DNA of 64,000 nt from Onchidella celtica (GCA_963931925.1 OZ007583.1:11731133-11795132), one strand, 5' to 3'. Positions 11,856-23,457 are shown, counted from the stretch's first letter. Notes: generated by a model not told the origin, from the letters alone. Program-made: numbers and translations.

Positions 11856-12216
11856 CAGCGCCATCGGCACACCGCCATGGCCATTTCACAACCCACTCTG
11901 TCCCAACATCCAACCAGCGCCATCGGCACCCCGCCATGGCCCTCTCAAAACCTATTAGATTTAATGCCTTGTACATTTCCAGCGCCATCGGCACACCGCC
12001 ATGGTCAATATACATTTTATATAGTCTGTGCACAACTAGCAAATCTGTATCGGCAGGGGCCACAACCAAATAAATAAACCATATCCAGCGCCATCGGCAC
12101 TCAGACATGGCCCTATCAGAACCTCAAATAAATACACATCCAGCACCATCGGCACACAGCCATGGACACCCCCCCTCACACACACACCTTTTTTTCCCAC
12201 TGGCACACCGCCGCGG
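11856..12216. repeat. Dispersed minisatellite with CCAGCGCCATCGGCAC core
   Basis: The core CCAGCGCCATCGGCAC, followed by an ACCGCCATGG-like end, occurs at about 11857, 11914, 11980, 12085 and 12138, with a worn sixth copy near 12200. Spacing is irregular (53-105 bp). The C-rich ORFs over this area are by-products of the repeat. Confidence 0.75.
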
Positions 12217-12802
12217 CCACCCCCAATAAAATACACCCCCTGCCGATAGCAGGGGCGACAACCAATAAATAAACTAACACACTCAACACCGACAGCAATT
12301 ACCGCCCATGCCATGGTGCATAAATCCTTACCCTTTGTAAGGATCCCCCTTCACCCCCCGCCCCCACCGCTCCCATGATAGGAATCCTTTCTACTCTCAG
12401 CCTTTTGTTTTTCTTCTTCTTTTCTTGGCGCCAGCCCTCAACATAAAGAAGAAAGCAGCCCGAAGGGGAGCCCCTTTGAGGGCTAGAAGCTTAAAGAAGA
12501 AAGAACGACAGAAAGACAAAGAAAGAAAGAACAAGAACAAGAAAACCTAAATGAGAGCCCTTTTGAGGGTTAAGAAAGCCAAAGAAGTCCACAAGAACTC
12601 AACAAAGGAAAACGAAATACAACAAGAAACAGAGAGTTATAAATGCCAAGATCAGCGACCCCCCAAGAAATAAAGACCTACAATCACTGTTCACTTTCCA
12701 AGGTAAGGTTTCCCAATAAGGAGTTAAGGTATCTCTGAATCACAGACCTAACGTAGTTTTGTGCAGTTTATGTCAAGTTTAGATGGCATCACTGCAGAAA
12801 TG
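12217..12802. other. Purine-rich intron sequence
   Basis: A GAAAG/AAAGAA-rich stretch (12440-12640) in which the phrase 'gagcccttttgaggg' appears twice in variant form (about 12468 and 12552). No gene seen. It ends at the target duplication of the first solo LTR. Confidence 0.4.
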
Positions 12803-13673
12803 CGCACTGTCAGGAGCAGAGTTAGGGTCTTGGGGAGCATTCGACTGCACGAGAGGCAGCTAACTCTCACTCGGACACAACCACACAAGAAAAGTATTAA
12901 ACAACTAGAGTATCTATATATGTCAGGCCGGTCAGGCCATGTTTTACATAAATATTAATAAACAAAACAAAAGACAATAGAGGTATATTCAAAGCAATAA
13001 ATTCTAATTACTAACTTAATCTATGATACTCATGTAATTATGGTTCCTTATTGGATGTACTGCAATCAATAGCAAATAGGTATATTATACGAAACTAGAT
13101 ATCAATTTAAAGTGTCGGTTGAGTCGCCACTGGCCAGTCGCCAGGCAAACTCTCCCTAAATCATATGGGCTTGAATGTTAGGAGAGCCCAGTACGTTCCA
13201 AGCCTACAGAAGCACACTTCGGCTTGTAGGTAATTATGCAGTTGCAAAAAAAACTATTTATATATATGCACAATCATTATTCAATTCATCAACAATGTGC
13301 CATATTACTTCAATCATACTATGGAAATAATTCTATAACACAGGCCACTCGTCGTCGAGCGCCAGCTGGGGTTTCCCTAGACTTCCTATGAGGCTGTGGT
13401 TCTCTCTCTATCTCTGATCTTCTATTATGCTTGAACAAATAAGATATATTACCATTGGTCACGCCTACTGGTAGGCGCGAACATCAAAATAGCGCAGCGT
13501 GGGCTTTCAAAGGTCAGCCCACTCAGACCTTTCTTTCTAGAGCTCAGTCAGTCCGTTAGCAAGGACTTCTAGTCTTCAAATCACAGTTCAGGTACTGGCC
13601 AACCGGATATACATCACGACACGATGCTTCTGCTCGTCTGTATTCCATAAATCTGAACGTTACACGATGTTTT

Positions 13674-13685
13674 ATACTATCTGGC
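13674..13685 (+). repeat. Left target-site duplication of nested LINE
   Basis: ATACTATCTGGC, repeated exactly at 16965-16976. The uninterrupted LTR copy near 38928 has ATACTATCTAAC here once. Confidence 0.85.
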
Positions 13686-16600
13686 GAGACTTCAACAGCC
13701 ACTCCCAAAGCTGGGGCTATGAACACATGGACAAGAGAGGTGAGGAGGTTGAAACATGGCAGGATGAGTTAGGACTGCTTCTCATAAATCAGCCCACAGA
13801 CCCACCTACATTTTACTCAAGATGCTGGCATACCACCTCAACACCGGATATAGCCTTCTATACACCAGACCTGGACTGGAAGATCAAAAGGACTGTGGGG
13901 AAACAACTTGGAGGAAGTGACCATCGCCCTGTTTTCATCATGGTGGAAAACGAGCTAATAAAGAACAGCAGCACCCTTGCCAGATGGAACTACAAGAAGG
14001 CCAATTGGATGATGTTCAGACACAGAACAAGCGTGCTTGCCACAAGTATAATTTCAACAGGGAAAAACATCAACACCATTGTGCAAGAGTTCAACTCATC
14101 TATTCTTCAAGCTGCCAAGGAAACAATACCTCGTGGAGCACGAAAGAACTACAAACCATACTGGAACAAGGATCTTGACGAACTCCACCAAGAAGTAGAA
14201 AAGGCACGAATACAGGCTGAAAACAACCCAGGACAACAGCAACACAATGCCCTCCAGCAAGCTAAGGCAAGATTTCAAAGAGGAAAGCTCCAGGCACGAC
14301 GCAAGAGCTGGAAAGAGAAAACAGCCTCCCTCAACTTTGAAAAAGACGGCAAGAAACTATGGAACCTGGTTAAAGCTCTAAATGATGAAGGAACAGATAG
14401 TAACATCAGAGTCACTTTGCAAGAGAATGGCAAGACCCTAACCAAGAAAACAGCAGCGAATGTTTTTGCAGATGTGTTTGCTAAGGACTGTAACATAGAG
14501 GTAAGTACAAGCAAGTTAAAGGAGGCAAGAAATGACAAGGCCCCGGAGAGAAACGAAGGAGACCAGCCAGAAGTCATGAACACAAAGATCACACGGCAAG
14601 AACTAGACCTTGCCATTAGCAAACTAAAACTGCGGAAGTCACCAGGTGCAGATGGAATACCAAATGAGATGATCAAGAAACTCGGATCCGGAGCTCTGAA
14701 TAAATTACTAGAGATCTTCAACGTCAGCTGGAAAACTGGAGAAGTACCACAGATCTGGCGAGAAGCAATCATGGTCCCAATACCCAAAAATGGAAAGGAC
14801 AAAGGAACAGCAAGAAACTATCGACCAATAAGCTTGACAAGCTGCCTCTGCAAGACCATGGAACGGATCGTCAACCACAGAATGAAGTGGTACCTGGAAA
14901 GCAACCACCTACTGGCTGATCAGCAAGCAGGGTTCCGTCAGTGTTATTCCACAGAGGATCAAGCAACCTATCTGTCACAGGACATTGAAGATGCCTTCCA
15001 GGACAAGAAACAAGTATTAGCAGTGTGGATCGACCTTCGAAAGGCCTTTGACAAAGTCTGGAAAGACGGACTACTCAGGAAGCTGCGAGACAACAAAGTG
15101 ACTGGTAGCATGTACAAGTGGACCAAGAGCCTTCTACACAACAGAAGAGCAAGAGTCCAGCTGGATGGATGTCACAGCAAGAAGGTACTGCTGAGACACG
15201 GTGTGCCACAGGGAGGAGTAATATCACCCACCTTATTCCTGATCTTCATAAATGATCTAGTTCAAGAACTACCCTGCGGAATACGTACAGCTCTATATGC
15301 AGATGACCTAGTTATGTGGTGTACGGAAGAACAAGCCACAGTTGCCACAAGAAGACTACAAAGAGCCACTGACATCCTCTTAGCATGGACGAATAAGTGG
15401 TGTGTCACAGTCAACGAAGAGAAGTCGTCCACTACTCTTTTCACCCTGTCTCCAAAACAGACTGCTGGAGCCATCAAGCTCAATGGGACATCACTCAAGG
15501 AAGACAAAGCACCAACCTATCTAGGAGTCACATTCGACACCAGGCTCTCATGGAGGAATCACATCGAGAGGGCAGAGACAAAAGCTAGAAGAAAGCTAGC
15601 CATATTGAGGAAACTGAGCGGCACATCATGGGGAGCGACAGAAAGAATTCTCAAGAATGTGTATCAGCAAGGGATTCGCCCTCACCTCGAATATGGTTCA
15701 ACAGCCTGGAGTTCAGCGTCCAACTCAGCCCTTCAGATGTTAAACAAAGTTCAGAACCAGGCTTTGCGCATCATCACAGGAGCAATGAAGTCAACACCCA
15801 TTGTGGAGATGGAGAAGATCACCCAGATAGCAACACTTGCAGAACGAAGAGAAACCAGGGTGGCAATCCAGGCAGAGAAATTCAACAGCATAGAGAATCA
15901 CCCAATGAAAGAGAAGCTAGGAGACCTGGCAAGGGGAAGGCTGAAACGTACGAGCTTTATTCACAAGGCAAAGCGAATAAGAAGACAGCTATCACACCTT
16001 CCCCAGATTGCCCACCCCCTGACATCTGTACCTGAACAGACCCCTTGGACGGAGGAGACAGAGACCCAAGTCCAGATACACACAGACGTTGATGGTGTCT
16101 TCAACAAGGGAGAACAAAGTGAAGTAGAAAGAAGAACTGCTGTACTCGGCCTACTTGATGACAAGTATCCAAGCGAATCATGGGTTCGAGTCTACACAGA
16201 TGGCTCTGCTGAGAATGCTGTAACAAACGGAGGTGCCGGAGTGTATATAGAGTATCCAGACTCAACAAGAACGGCAATTAGCATGCCAACCGGAACCTTC
16301 TGCAATAATTATGGATCAGAAGCCAAAGCCCTCATGACAGCTGCCACAGAGCTTCAAGTAGAGGACAGCAACATCGTCTTCCTCACAGATGCAAGATCAG
16401 TCCTTGAGGCCCTTCAAGCTGGCAAGCTTAACGACCTGAAGAAATGTTTTACACAGCTTGGAAATAGAAGCAGGATAGTCCTACAGTGGATACCATCACA
16501 TTGTGGAGTCCCAGGCAATGAGAAGGCAGACCAACTGGCCAAGGAGGGCTCCGGCCTGGAGCAGCCACAGTGCCTCCTAAACTACTATGAGAAGAAAAAC

Positions 16601-16964
16601 CTCATCAAAAACGACAGACGGCAGCAAATAAACCAACAGGATAAATATCATCTCCTGAACAGAGAGGATCAAGTACTATTGTTCAGACTAAGAACTGGTC
16701 ACAATAGGCTCCACCACCACATGTTCACCAAGTTCAAAATAGGAACATCTGCCATATGCGAGTGCAGCCAGTCTCCTCAAAACACGGAGCATATATTGCA
16801 GAACTGCACACTCCTCTCAGCACTGCGAGAAACATATTGGCCCCAACCCACCGACCTGAATATCAAACTCTATGGTGCTCTGCCAGAACTGCAGAAAACC
16901 GTAGATTTTATTAAAAGAACAAATCTGCAGATTTAGATTGGTGAACGAAAGAAGAAGAAGAAGA
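13686..16964 (+). mobile_element. 5'-truncated non-LTR retrotransposon (I-group type, with RNase H)
   Basis: Sits between exact 12-bp target duplications inside solo LTR 1. The 5' end is cut within the endonuclease domain. The 3' end is a short UTR plus a GAA microsatellite tail (16949-16964), a standard LINE 3' end. The 3' 55 bp recur at 41407-41466 on the minus strand, so this is a family with at least two copies in the window. EN-RT-RNase H order places it in the RNase H-bearing LINEs (I and relatives), not Jockey, CR1 or L1. Confidence 0.9.
13688..16936 (+). CDS. LINE ORF2: endonuclease (partial), reverse transcriptase, RNase H
   Basis: Open to the stop at 16934-16936, with no frameshift. 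The frame runs in from LTR sequence at 13667, so the first few codons (MFYTIW) are host LTR and not LINE. Numbering from 13667: the end of an APE-type endonuclease (DFNSHSQSWG near 9, SDHRP near 86). Reverse transcriptase spans about 310-600 with SPGADGIPNEM, GVPQGG near 512 and the catalytic YADD near 544. RNase H follows from about 840 (YTDGS at 843, DARSVLEAL, WIPSHCG near 941). A C-terminal CEC...H...C zinc-binding motif lies near 1035-1051. The missing endonuclease half means it could not insert by itself, but the intact rest suggests a young copy. Confidence 0.9.
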   Translation, partial: DFNSHSQSWGYEHMDKRGEEVETWQDELGLLLINQPTDPPTFYSRCWHTTSTPDIAFYTPDLDWKIKRTVGKQLGGSDHRPVFIMVENELIKNSSTLARWNYKKANWMMFRHRTSVLATSIISTGKNINTIVQEFNSSILQAAKETIPRGARKNYKPYWNKDLDELHQEVEKARIQAENNPGQQQHNALQQAKARFQRGKLQARRKSWKEKTASLNFEKDGKKLWNLVKALNDEGTDSNIRVTLQENGKTLTKKTAANVFADVFAKDCNIEVSTSKLKEARNDKAPERNEGDQPEVMNTKITRQELDLAISKLKLRKSPGADGIPNEMIKKLGSGALNKLLEIFNVSWKTGEVPQIWREAIMVPIPKNGKDKGTARNYRPISLTSCLCKTMERIVNHRMKWYLESNHLLADQQAGFRQCYSTEDQATYLSQDIEDAFQDKKQVLAVWIDLRKAFDKVWKDGLLRKLRDNKVTGSMYKWTKSLLHNRRARVQLDGCHSKKVLLRHGVPQGGVISPTLFLIFINDLVQELPCGIRTALYADDLVMWCTEEQATVATRRLQRATDILLAWTNKWCVTVNEEKSSTTLFTLSPKQTAGAIKLNGTSLKEDKAPTYLGVTFDTRLSWRNHIERAETKARRKLAILRKLSGTSWGATERILKNVYQQGIRPHLEYGSTAWSSASNSALQMLNKVQNQALRIITGAMKSTPIVEMEKITQIATLAERRETRVAIQAEKFNSIENHPMKEKLGDLARGRLKRTSFIHKAKRIRRQLSHLPQIAHPLTSVPEQTPWTEETETQVQIHTDVDGVFNKGEQSEVERRTAVLGLLDDKYPSESWVRVYTDGSAENAVTNGGAGVYIEYPDSTRTAISMPTGTFCNNYGSEAKALMTAATELQVEDSNIVFLTDARSVLEALQAGKLNDLKKCFTQLGNRSRIVLQWIPSHCGVPGNEKADQLAKEGSGLEQPQCLLNYYEKKNLIKNDRRQQINQQDKYHLLNREDQVLLFRLRTGHNRLHHHMFTKFKIGTSAICECSQSPQNTEHILQNCTLLSALRETYWPQPTDLNIKLYGALPELQKTVDFIKRTNLQI

Positions 16965-17345
16965 ATACTATCTGGCTACCCAGCAGTGCTAGTCCGCTGG
17001 CCCAATTAGTTCAGCTATCTCATTGGTCGAAACCTCCCACCATTTTAATTGTAGTAATACGTCTGCACTATTCTACCAGCCAGTTAACGTGCAAAAACTT
17101 GTCTAGTCATACTTAACAATGTCAACTATCCCCACCTTGTTTCACCCCTACTCCATTACTTATTAATCACGAACATTAAAACCGACAAGCGTGACTCTAA
17201 CAGTTTAACTTTACATTTATTTACTCACCAACTATAATTCGCGAGGGCCGTCCAAGGCCACCAGCCAATTTCTCATGGCCCTGGTAAAACAACAACAACT
17301 CACTCTCTGCGTGAGTTTTAACAACATCCGAATCATGACACGCAC

Positions 17346-18489
17346 CTTCCTCTCCATGGCACGGACAACCCGTCGACTATGAACGTTGGGCCAGGAATGT
17401 ACGGTCGCATTAGTGCTTTGATGAAGCTGTCCCAAATTTCTCTTACGAGTGCGTATAGAGCGCGTCTCATTGAGTCAAACATCAGGCGGTATGACACTGT
17501 TAAAAATCTGTCACGAGTGAACCAAGCCTGTATCAGGGAACATCCGTATATCTTATGCCACAAGATGGTCGTACTTTGCAGGTTCTGATACAGGGGACCT
17601 GAAGAACACAGCATCTCAGGAAAGCCATGTACTCAACTTCATTGGTGTCTGTCCACTTGGCTCCCGTTTCCCTCCTTCCTTCAACATTAGTGAATGTAAC
17701 TATAGTAGCCAACACTGAATTTGTCATAAAGGTAAGAAACGCAGTTTCGGAAATGTTTGACGTCGCTACTCAAAATATGTTGTGATACTGAGTTCAAGTT
17801 CCCATCGGTGGCAGGGATGACCATCAGGACCAATCCATCGTTACCTATACACCTGGGACAGCTGTCAGGTTCTCATGGTGAGACCGAGACACATAGCTTG
17901 GGCTTGCTGTTGGCTCCTCAAAGCCTGCCTGAGTCGGGGTCTCTCTTGAAAGTTAATGAGAAACAAAACTCCTGCGATGATGGCTCTTCAACTCCTTCCT
18001 CGCGTTCCCAGTGAGACTCAATATAGACTCGGATCACATCTTTCACCGAGCTTCTCTGGGTTTAGTCAGATAGGACACCCTTGCCTTCCTTTGTTTCCAA
18101 GAGCAGCCGAAATAAATTTGGTTTCCGAGTCATCAGATCACACCCATTAAAATGGGCACCAGTACTTCCCCTCCTTTCTACCATATCTCTCATTAAAGAG
18201 CTCGCCTAATTTTTACATTAGTCTTGCACCTCCCCACTATATCTGTAATTATCTCTCTGTTTCATAAATTCCCAGGGTCATCTGGCCAGAAAGATAGCCT
18301 GCCTATTGGCTGGCCAAGTGTTTCCTCAGGCATGTATGAACAATAGCCGGTCGCCACTACCTTTACCCTTGCAGCCTGCCTGTTCTGTCCAGCTGAATAA
18401 CATAATGCACATAGATTTTCCTTCCAAATTCAAGCTAAGTACTTCAATCCCAATGTTGTGAAACCATACGTCATTCACAGTGCAACTGC
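17346..18489. other. Intron sequence, nothing recognised
   Basis: Unique-looking sequence between solo LTR 1 and the start of A/B segmental homology. Several ORFs of 60-95 codons on both strands match no family and have no exon context. Confidence 0.4.
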
Positions 18490-18874
18490 ATTCACATTTT
18501 GTCATAATATTTTTCCACAAAGTTGGCTTTTTAGATTTAGACAATAGAAAGTGACACATAAAAAATTGCCCATTAATTATTGCTATGAAAACCAAGATTT
18601 TGCTACATAATGTTGCTCATATCATAGAATAGTTATATAACGTTTTGGCAGTGCTGGAACTGTGGGGATCCACAATTGCAGATTGGGAAGGTCATTAATT
18701 TTCCTCTATTCCGAGTCCGGGTCAGTGGTGACCCAAGGTAGCAGATTAGGAAGGTTCATTATTTTTGCTATATACTGAGTCTGAGTCATTGACGACCCAC
18801 GATAGCAGAATGCGTAGAGAAACTGATTATAGTAGAGTTAAACACACCAAAAAAACAACAACAAAAAAACTTAC

Positions 18875-18991
18875 TTTCATCTGTAAATGAATTATCGTCT
18901 TGATTCCCAAAATTTATTGTGTTCATGTTCGTTACTGGGACGGCACCATGCAGTTTCTTTACCTCTTGGAGGACGGTTCCAGAAGACATTG
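18875..18991 (-). CDS. IAP copy A, exon 5: linker between UBA and RING
   Basis: 117 bp, entered and left in phase 1, joining the UBA exon (19331-19441) to the RING exon (7581-7804). Donor GTAAGTTTT at 18874; acceptor CAAAACAAG at 18992-18993. It encodes about 39 polar residues (MSSGTVLQEVKKLHG..., ending DDNSFTDE), a flexible linker with no known fold. In copy B the acceptor is six bases further upstream (TTTTTGCAG); in A that CAG has become CAA. The AG used here is the next one, and the six-base loss keeps the frame. Confidence rests on phase match and on alignment with B and C. Confidence 0.8.
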
Positions 18992-19330
18992 CTTGTTTTG
19001 AAAAAAAGAGGATTCTGATTAAGATTAAATTGGAGATTAACGATCAAGATGACCCTAAAATTTCTTTCTTTTAAGTTGCAATATGTATGTCATAATTGTT
19101 CATTTTTATCTGCAGCAAAGTATTCTGCTCCCTTATAAAAACGAGACGAAAAATAATAGTGATGAGAATATGTTCATAATTAAGCAGATTTTTTTTTTCA
19201 TTTATTATTATGTCCAAGTTCACCAACGTTATACCAATCAGTTGTCATGTTGTGCTTGTTTTTTCTCAACATCTTTCTTTGCCGTAGTTGTTGCCCTGGT
19301 GAAATAACGAACTAATCACTGGGTACTTAC

Positions 19331-19441
19331 TATCTCTTGGAAGTTGCCGAGCGACAGCAACCACTTGTTCCTCGCTGTAGCCTGCGTCTATCACAGCTCT
19401 GACAGCTGGGTCACTCTCCACAAATGGATTGTCTTCAAATT
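19331..19441 (-). CDS. IAP copy A, exon 4: UBA-like domain
   Basis: 111 bp with acceptor CCCAATTTCAG and donor GTAAGTACC, phase 1 on both sides. Encodes QFEDNPFVESDPAVRAVIDA followed by GYSEEQVVAVARQL, the helix-loop-helix pattern of a UBA domain (AV..V...GYSEEQV..A...L). In IAPs such a domain sits between the last BIR and the RING and binds ubiquitin chains. It aligns without gaps to copy C (51905-52015); only a fragment of it survives in copy B. Confidence 0.87.
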
Positions 19442-20492
19442 CTGAAATTGGGCACAGAGCAAAATTAGGTATACCAGACATTATAAAATCAATAGAAATG
19501 AAGCCACAGATTCAGACTGATGTAAAGATTTCCTATTTTATTGTATAGGTAGTACACATCACTTTGTAAAAGAACTCATTAACAAGACAACAACAACAAT
19601 AACAACAGATATTTTTGGGGCTGAAGAATCGGGTACCTATGATTGATCTACGTTCATATGATTTGTGTCATGGAATGAGCGTTACTAGTGTTATTGAACT
19701 ATTTCGTCATGATTTGGATTGATGTTAACTTTCATATCTTCAGTCTTGCATACATTTGAGACATTTTGGGAAAAAATCAAAAAAAAATAAAAAAATACAT
19801 TGGTAAATGCTGTGGAAAATGCCTGCCATTTGTGCTAATTTGGTTGTCGATATCGAACATCGAACAAAAGCAAAAGATTTTTCTCTGCACCAGAGATTCG
19901 TACAAGCGAGGGGAAGGTGGCAGGGGAAGAATTTGGTGGTTCAAGGCCATAAACAGAAAAGGAATACCCAGCTCCATAGTTCGGAAACATCCACTTACTT
20001 TGAATTGATCAAACGTGTAGGCGCTGCGTCCAATTACAAAGAATGAAAAATGTTAGATGTTAGAATAATGTGATGTTTGGCAGCTTGTACAAACAACGCC
20101 TTCTATGCTTTGTAATATTTCAATCTATAGTTTTTTCCTTTTTTTTTTTCACACCGTAATGTAGCAAGTCTCCACTATATAGGACGCCATGTTCTTTGAT
20201 CTTAGAGTACGTGTACGATGGCTGCAGGATCAAAGTTAAATTATAAACGCATTTAACCCATAAAAATTCATAAATTTTCTGAAACACAGTATTGGAGATA
20301 ACCTTTTAGACTTCTGTGCTTAATACACAATTTTTCACTTAGCAGAGTGTCATTTGGAAAACAAATTCTTCGGCATGCCCCAACTGAGATTTACTCTCTA
20401 CATTATGGGTATGCAGTCACAGGATCAAACATATAAACTCGGAACATAGTACATGTAATAATAAAGGATTTTTTATTGAGAAATCAACTTAC

Positions 20493-20550
20493 GATTGACT
20501 ATGGACAGTCCTCTTTCCTGCATCTGACTTTTAATTTCTTCATAGTCAAT
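20493..20550 (-). CDS. IAP copy A, exon 3: short amphipathic exon
   Basis: 58 bp, phase 0 in and phase 1 out. Acceptor TGCAATTAAAG, donor GTAAGTTGA. Encodes IDYEEIKSQMQERGLSIVN, probably one helix that leads into the UBA domain. Too short to be convincing alone, but the same exon with the same phases is present in copies B (32644-32701) and C (53423-53471). Confidence 0.8.
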
Positions 20551-21104
20551 CTTTAATTGCAAAAAAAAACAACAACATATTAACAGGTTTAATTTCATTG
20601 GGTTCATTTTGATTTCCTCTATGACAAAAATTATATATTTCAACATTTTAAAGAGTCGTATGACTGTTTGGGTAAATGACTGTATTTCCTAAAACTCGTT
20701 ATTTGTTCACATGGTGTTAGGAAACTTTTACATTGAGTGCCTTTTTCGACTTTAATTTTTTCTTTCTTTCTTTCCAAGGGCCAATAATTGTCAATAGCTA
20801 ATAAACAAAACATCGCTACACTTTTAGGGAGGTTCAATCGCCAGCAACTGGCTGCAGCCAGTGAAGCATAACCTCGTAAAAAAATTTAGCCAGGTTAAAG
20901 CGCCGACATTCGCCCACCTGACCTTTACCGAGGCTATAACATGTCATCGCTTTTCTACACCACCTATTGGTATTTTCTCATTTTTCCCAGTGCACCCGAT
21001 GTGTCTTATGTTACAGATGTTATTTAAAAAAAAAAAAAAAAAGGGAATTTGCCCCCAAAATCAATTTATTGATGACGTTCCAACAGCGCTAACCTTGGGG
21101 TTTA

Positions 21105-21365
21105 ATATAACAATAATGGTAATAATAATAATAATAATAATAACTGTAACAATAATGGTAATAATAATAATAATAATAATAACTGTGACAATAAGGATAA
21201 TGATAACAACAACAATAATAATAAAAAATATCCTTTTTAATAGCAGTCCGAATCATTAACAACACGGCTCTAAGGGCGTTACCAAATTTACATGGCAATC
21301 CTATACCGAATATTACACAAACGCAGACATAATCATACGAATTTACAATAATAATAATAAAACAC

Positions 21366-21400
<35 letters not shown>
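21105..21400. repeat. (TAA)n and (CA)n microsatellites in copy A intron
   Basis: AATAATAATAA arrays with two 60-bp near-duplicates (21111-21190), then (AC)n at about 21363-21399. Copy B has the same arrangement at 33265-33595, so these predate the duplication. Confidence 0.85.
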
Positions 21401-21402
<2 letters not shown>

Positions 21403-22189
21403 TTCATGGACATTCCAAACGTCAGAAGTTTATTTTTCAGCTGATATAATTATAAATGTTCACACATTTTCAATATATCTTAGAGGGGCGGGTAAAGCGA
21501 TAGATTTAAAGCACGACGCTTTGGGAAGATTATTTTCACCATGAGAATGATTTTCCAAGACACAAACATCACCAGAATGTTCTCTGTGGATCAAAATGAT
21601 CAACTGCCAATAAGCCAGTTTGTAGAAGAAATGGAGTGCCATACCCTACACCACCCGCTGCACCTTACCAATCGCAAAAATGTAATTTGTGGTGCACCGA
21701 TAAATGCAAAATTCTTTGCTATCAAAGACCGCGACCTATCTTTACAGCCGTGAAAGCGCACTAGTCTGTCATTCTCATCATCCAAACAGGTGAGAACACT
21801 GATCTGTTTAAGATTTGAGGGCAAATTGCTATAATTCACAATGATTTAAATATGTGCAAACGCCGGTCATAAACTTATAAATTAGTGTTTCATTTCATTT
21901 TCTCGGCAAAAAAGTAGAGTAACTGGCACGGGACACAATTTTGAAAAATAGACTTGCTATAGATATGCACAGAAACAGTCAAATTTCCATCTTCTAATGA
22001 TTTCTAACATAATTATGTCTCGAAATTATCAACACGCTGATAGCCCAGAGAAGCGAAATCAGTCACCCTGGAATTATAACTCTAGTCATTAATTGAAAAC
22101 TGTGTGTCTTTTTCAATGCTAAATCAAACCATAAAAATATCTCATGCTCATCATGAGCATACTGGGGAAAGGCAGCAAGAATTCAGGAA

Positions 22190-22790
22190 AAGTGGCCACT
22201 GTCCGTTTCCGTATTGATACACCAGGACTTGATGAACCTGAGGATTTATTGCTAGTTTATAGAACACATATCGCAGCTGTACATAGGTCATGTAGAATTA
22301 AAGTTAGTAAATGAAACTGTCACCAGGAAATACGATAGCAGCAGGAGCTAGGTATGATACAAGGAGCCTACTTTTTTTTTTTCAAACAAACACCGAAAGT
22401 GGCAGAAACACATAAGAAAATCTGAAGCAAGAAATGCATTGCATTGCCTTTGCTGAATTTGTCACTCATTGAGAATTTTCACGACGATACGGAATCTGCT
22501 CTCGTACTCAGGATGCCATAGCTACTGGAAATGCTATGATAAGAGTATATACTCACCATCCCGTGTCACCGAATCACATGAAATCAGCATAAATGAAAAG
22601 GCGAGGAAATTCTCGAATTGAAAAGCATTTCAAGTGGAAAGTTTGACCTGTTTCAAGATGCAAGGAAGAGGAGATCCCAGATTCCCTGACATTTCTGACG
22701 ACGTTCAAACTGGATAGTTCAAGGGTCACTAAACAAAAGCACTTTGTTGGAAGTCCTAAGAGACAAGCTGTTGTCAGCATCGGCAGCTGA
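22190..22790 (-). pseudogene. Remnant of an extra BIR cassette in copy A
   Basis: 22190-22300 is nearly identical to 34380-34490, which in copy B runs straight into its second BIR exon. In A the match stops at GGTCATGTAGA and no exon follows. Then 22595-22770 resembles 24645-24790 and 35700-35835, the sequence just upstream of the first BIR exons. So both flanks of a BIR exon pair are present here, but the exons between them are gone. A's functional BIR exons (23458-24579) lie in a second, right-hand unit. Inference: A once had tandem BIR cassettes and lost one. Confidence 0.6.
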
Positions 22791-23457
22791 ATACAGTCAC
22801 AACCAGAATGTCATCAATTCACAACAAGAACCTAGAAACACCAATATCTGTGTACCTCAGCCTCAAGATACACGCATAGACTAGGAAAAGAGGATTGTAC
22901 AATCATTGCTGTGGCATTTCCTATGATCGACTGTTGTCGATATGTTCTCAAGTTGCGAACATCATGTAAAGCAAACTTGAGAGAGAAGAAGTTATATCAC
23001 AGTGCATGCGATGTAAAGTGTCCCTACAAATGAGATTGCTCCAAGACGGCAATATCTAAAGTCAAAACTATTGGCGCAGAATAAACATGATCTAGAATGT
23101 TTTCAAAGCACACAGTGGCTTGATGGAAAACCCGGCGTTTGCCTTATAGCATTACTATTTCATACCGTATAACGGATCACAGTTATAATAATACACATGA
23201 AAGCCAACAAAGAAAAATACAGAAGATCGTATTTACTCTCCGCAATTCGACTCAGGAGGATATTATAGCTAAATGTTTGCCGTGTTGCGAAGGTTCCATG
23301 CCCTGCTACTTTTTTCTTGATTTACGATATGTTAATGTAATGATGCATAATCTGTGCGTACCATGATTGTATGTGCTCTTAACGCTCGGTGAAAGTGAAT
23401 CTCCCTTATTATATGGGATAATAAAGTGATTCCCTTATGATACTCGGCAATACTTAC

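Larger units (their letters stand above)
12808..17340 (+). mobile_element. Solo LTR 1 (about 1.24 kb) split by a nested LINE
   Basis: The left part (12808-13685) and right part (16977-17340) together match 38071-39299 along their whole length. Ends are TGTCAGGAG...ATCATGACA, that is TG...CA. It is flanked by an exact 5-bp duplication, CGCAC at 12803-12807 and 17341-17345. No gag or pol belonging to it is present, so it is a solo LTR left by recombination. Its homologue at 38 kb shows the uninterrupted state of the LINE target. The element lies in the last intron of IAP copy A. Confidence 0.9.

Noticed and set aside
11616-12314. Overlapping ORFs on both strands (Pro-rich plus strand, Trp/Gly-rich minus strand)
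   Set aside because: Produced by the C-rich minisatellite; no consistent protein family on either strand.
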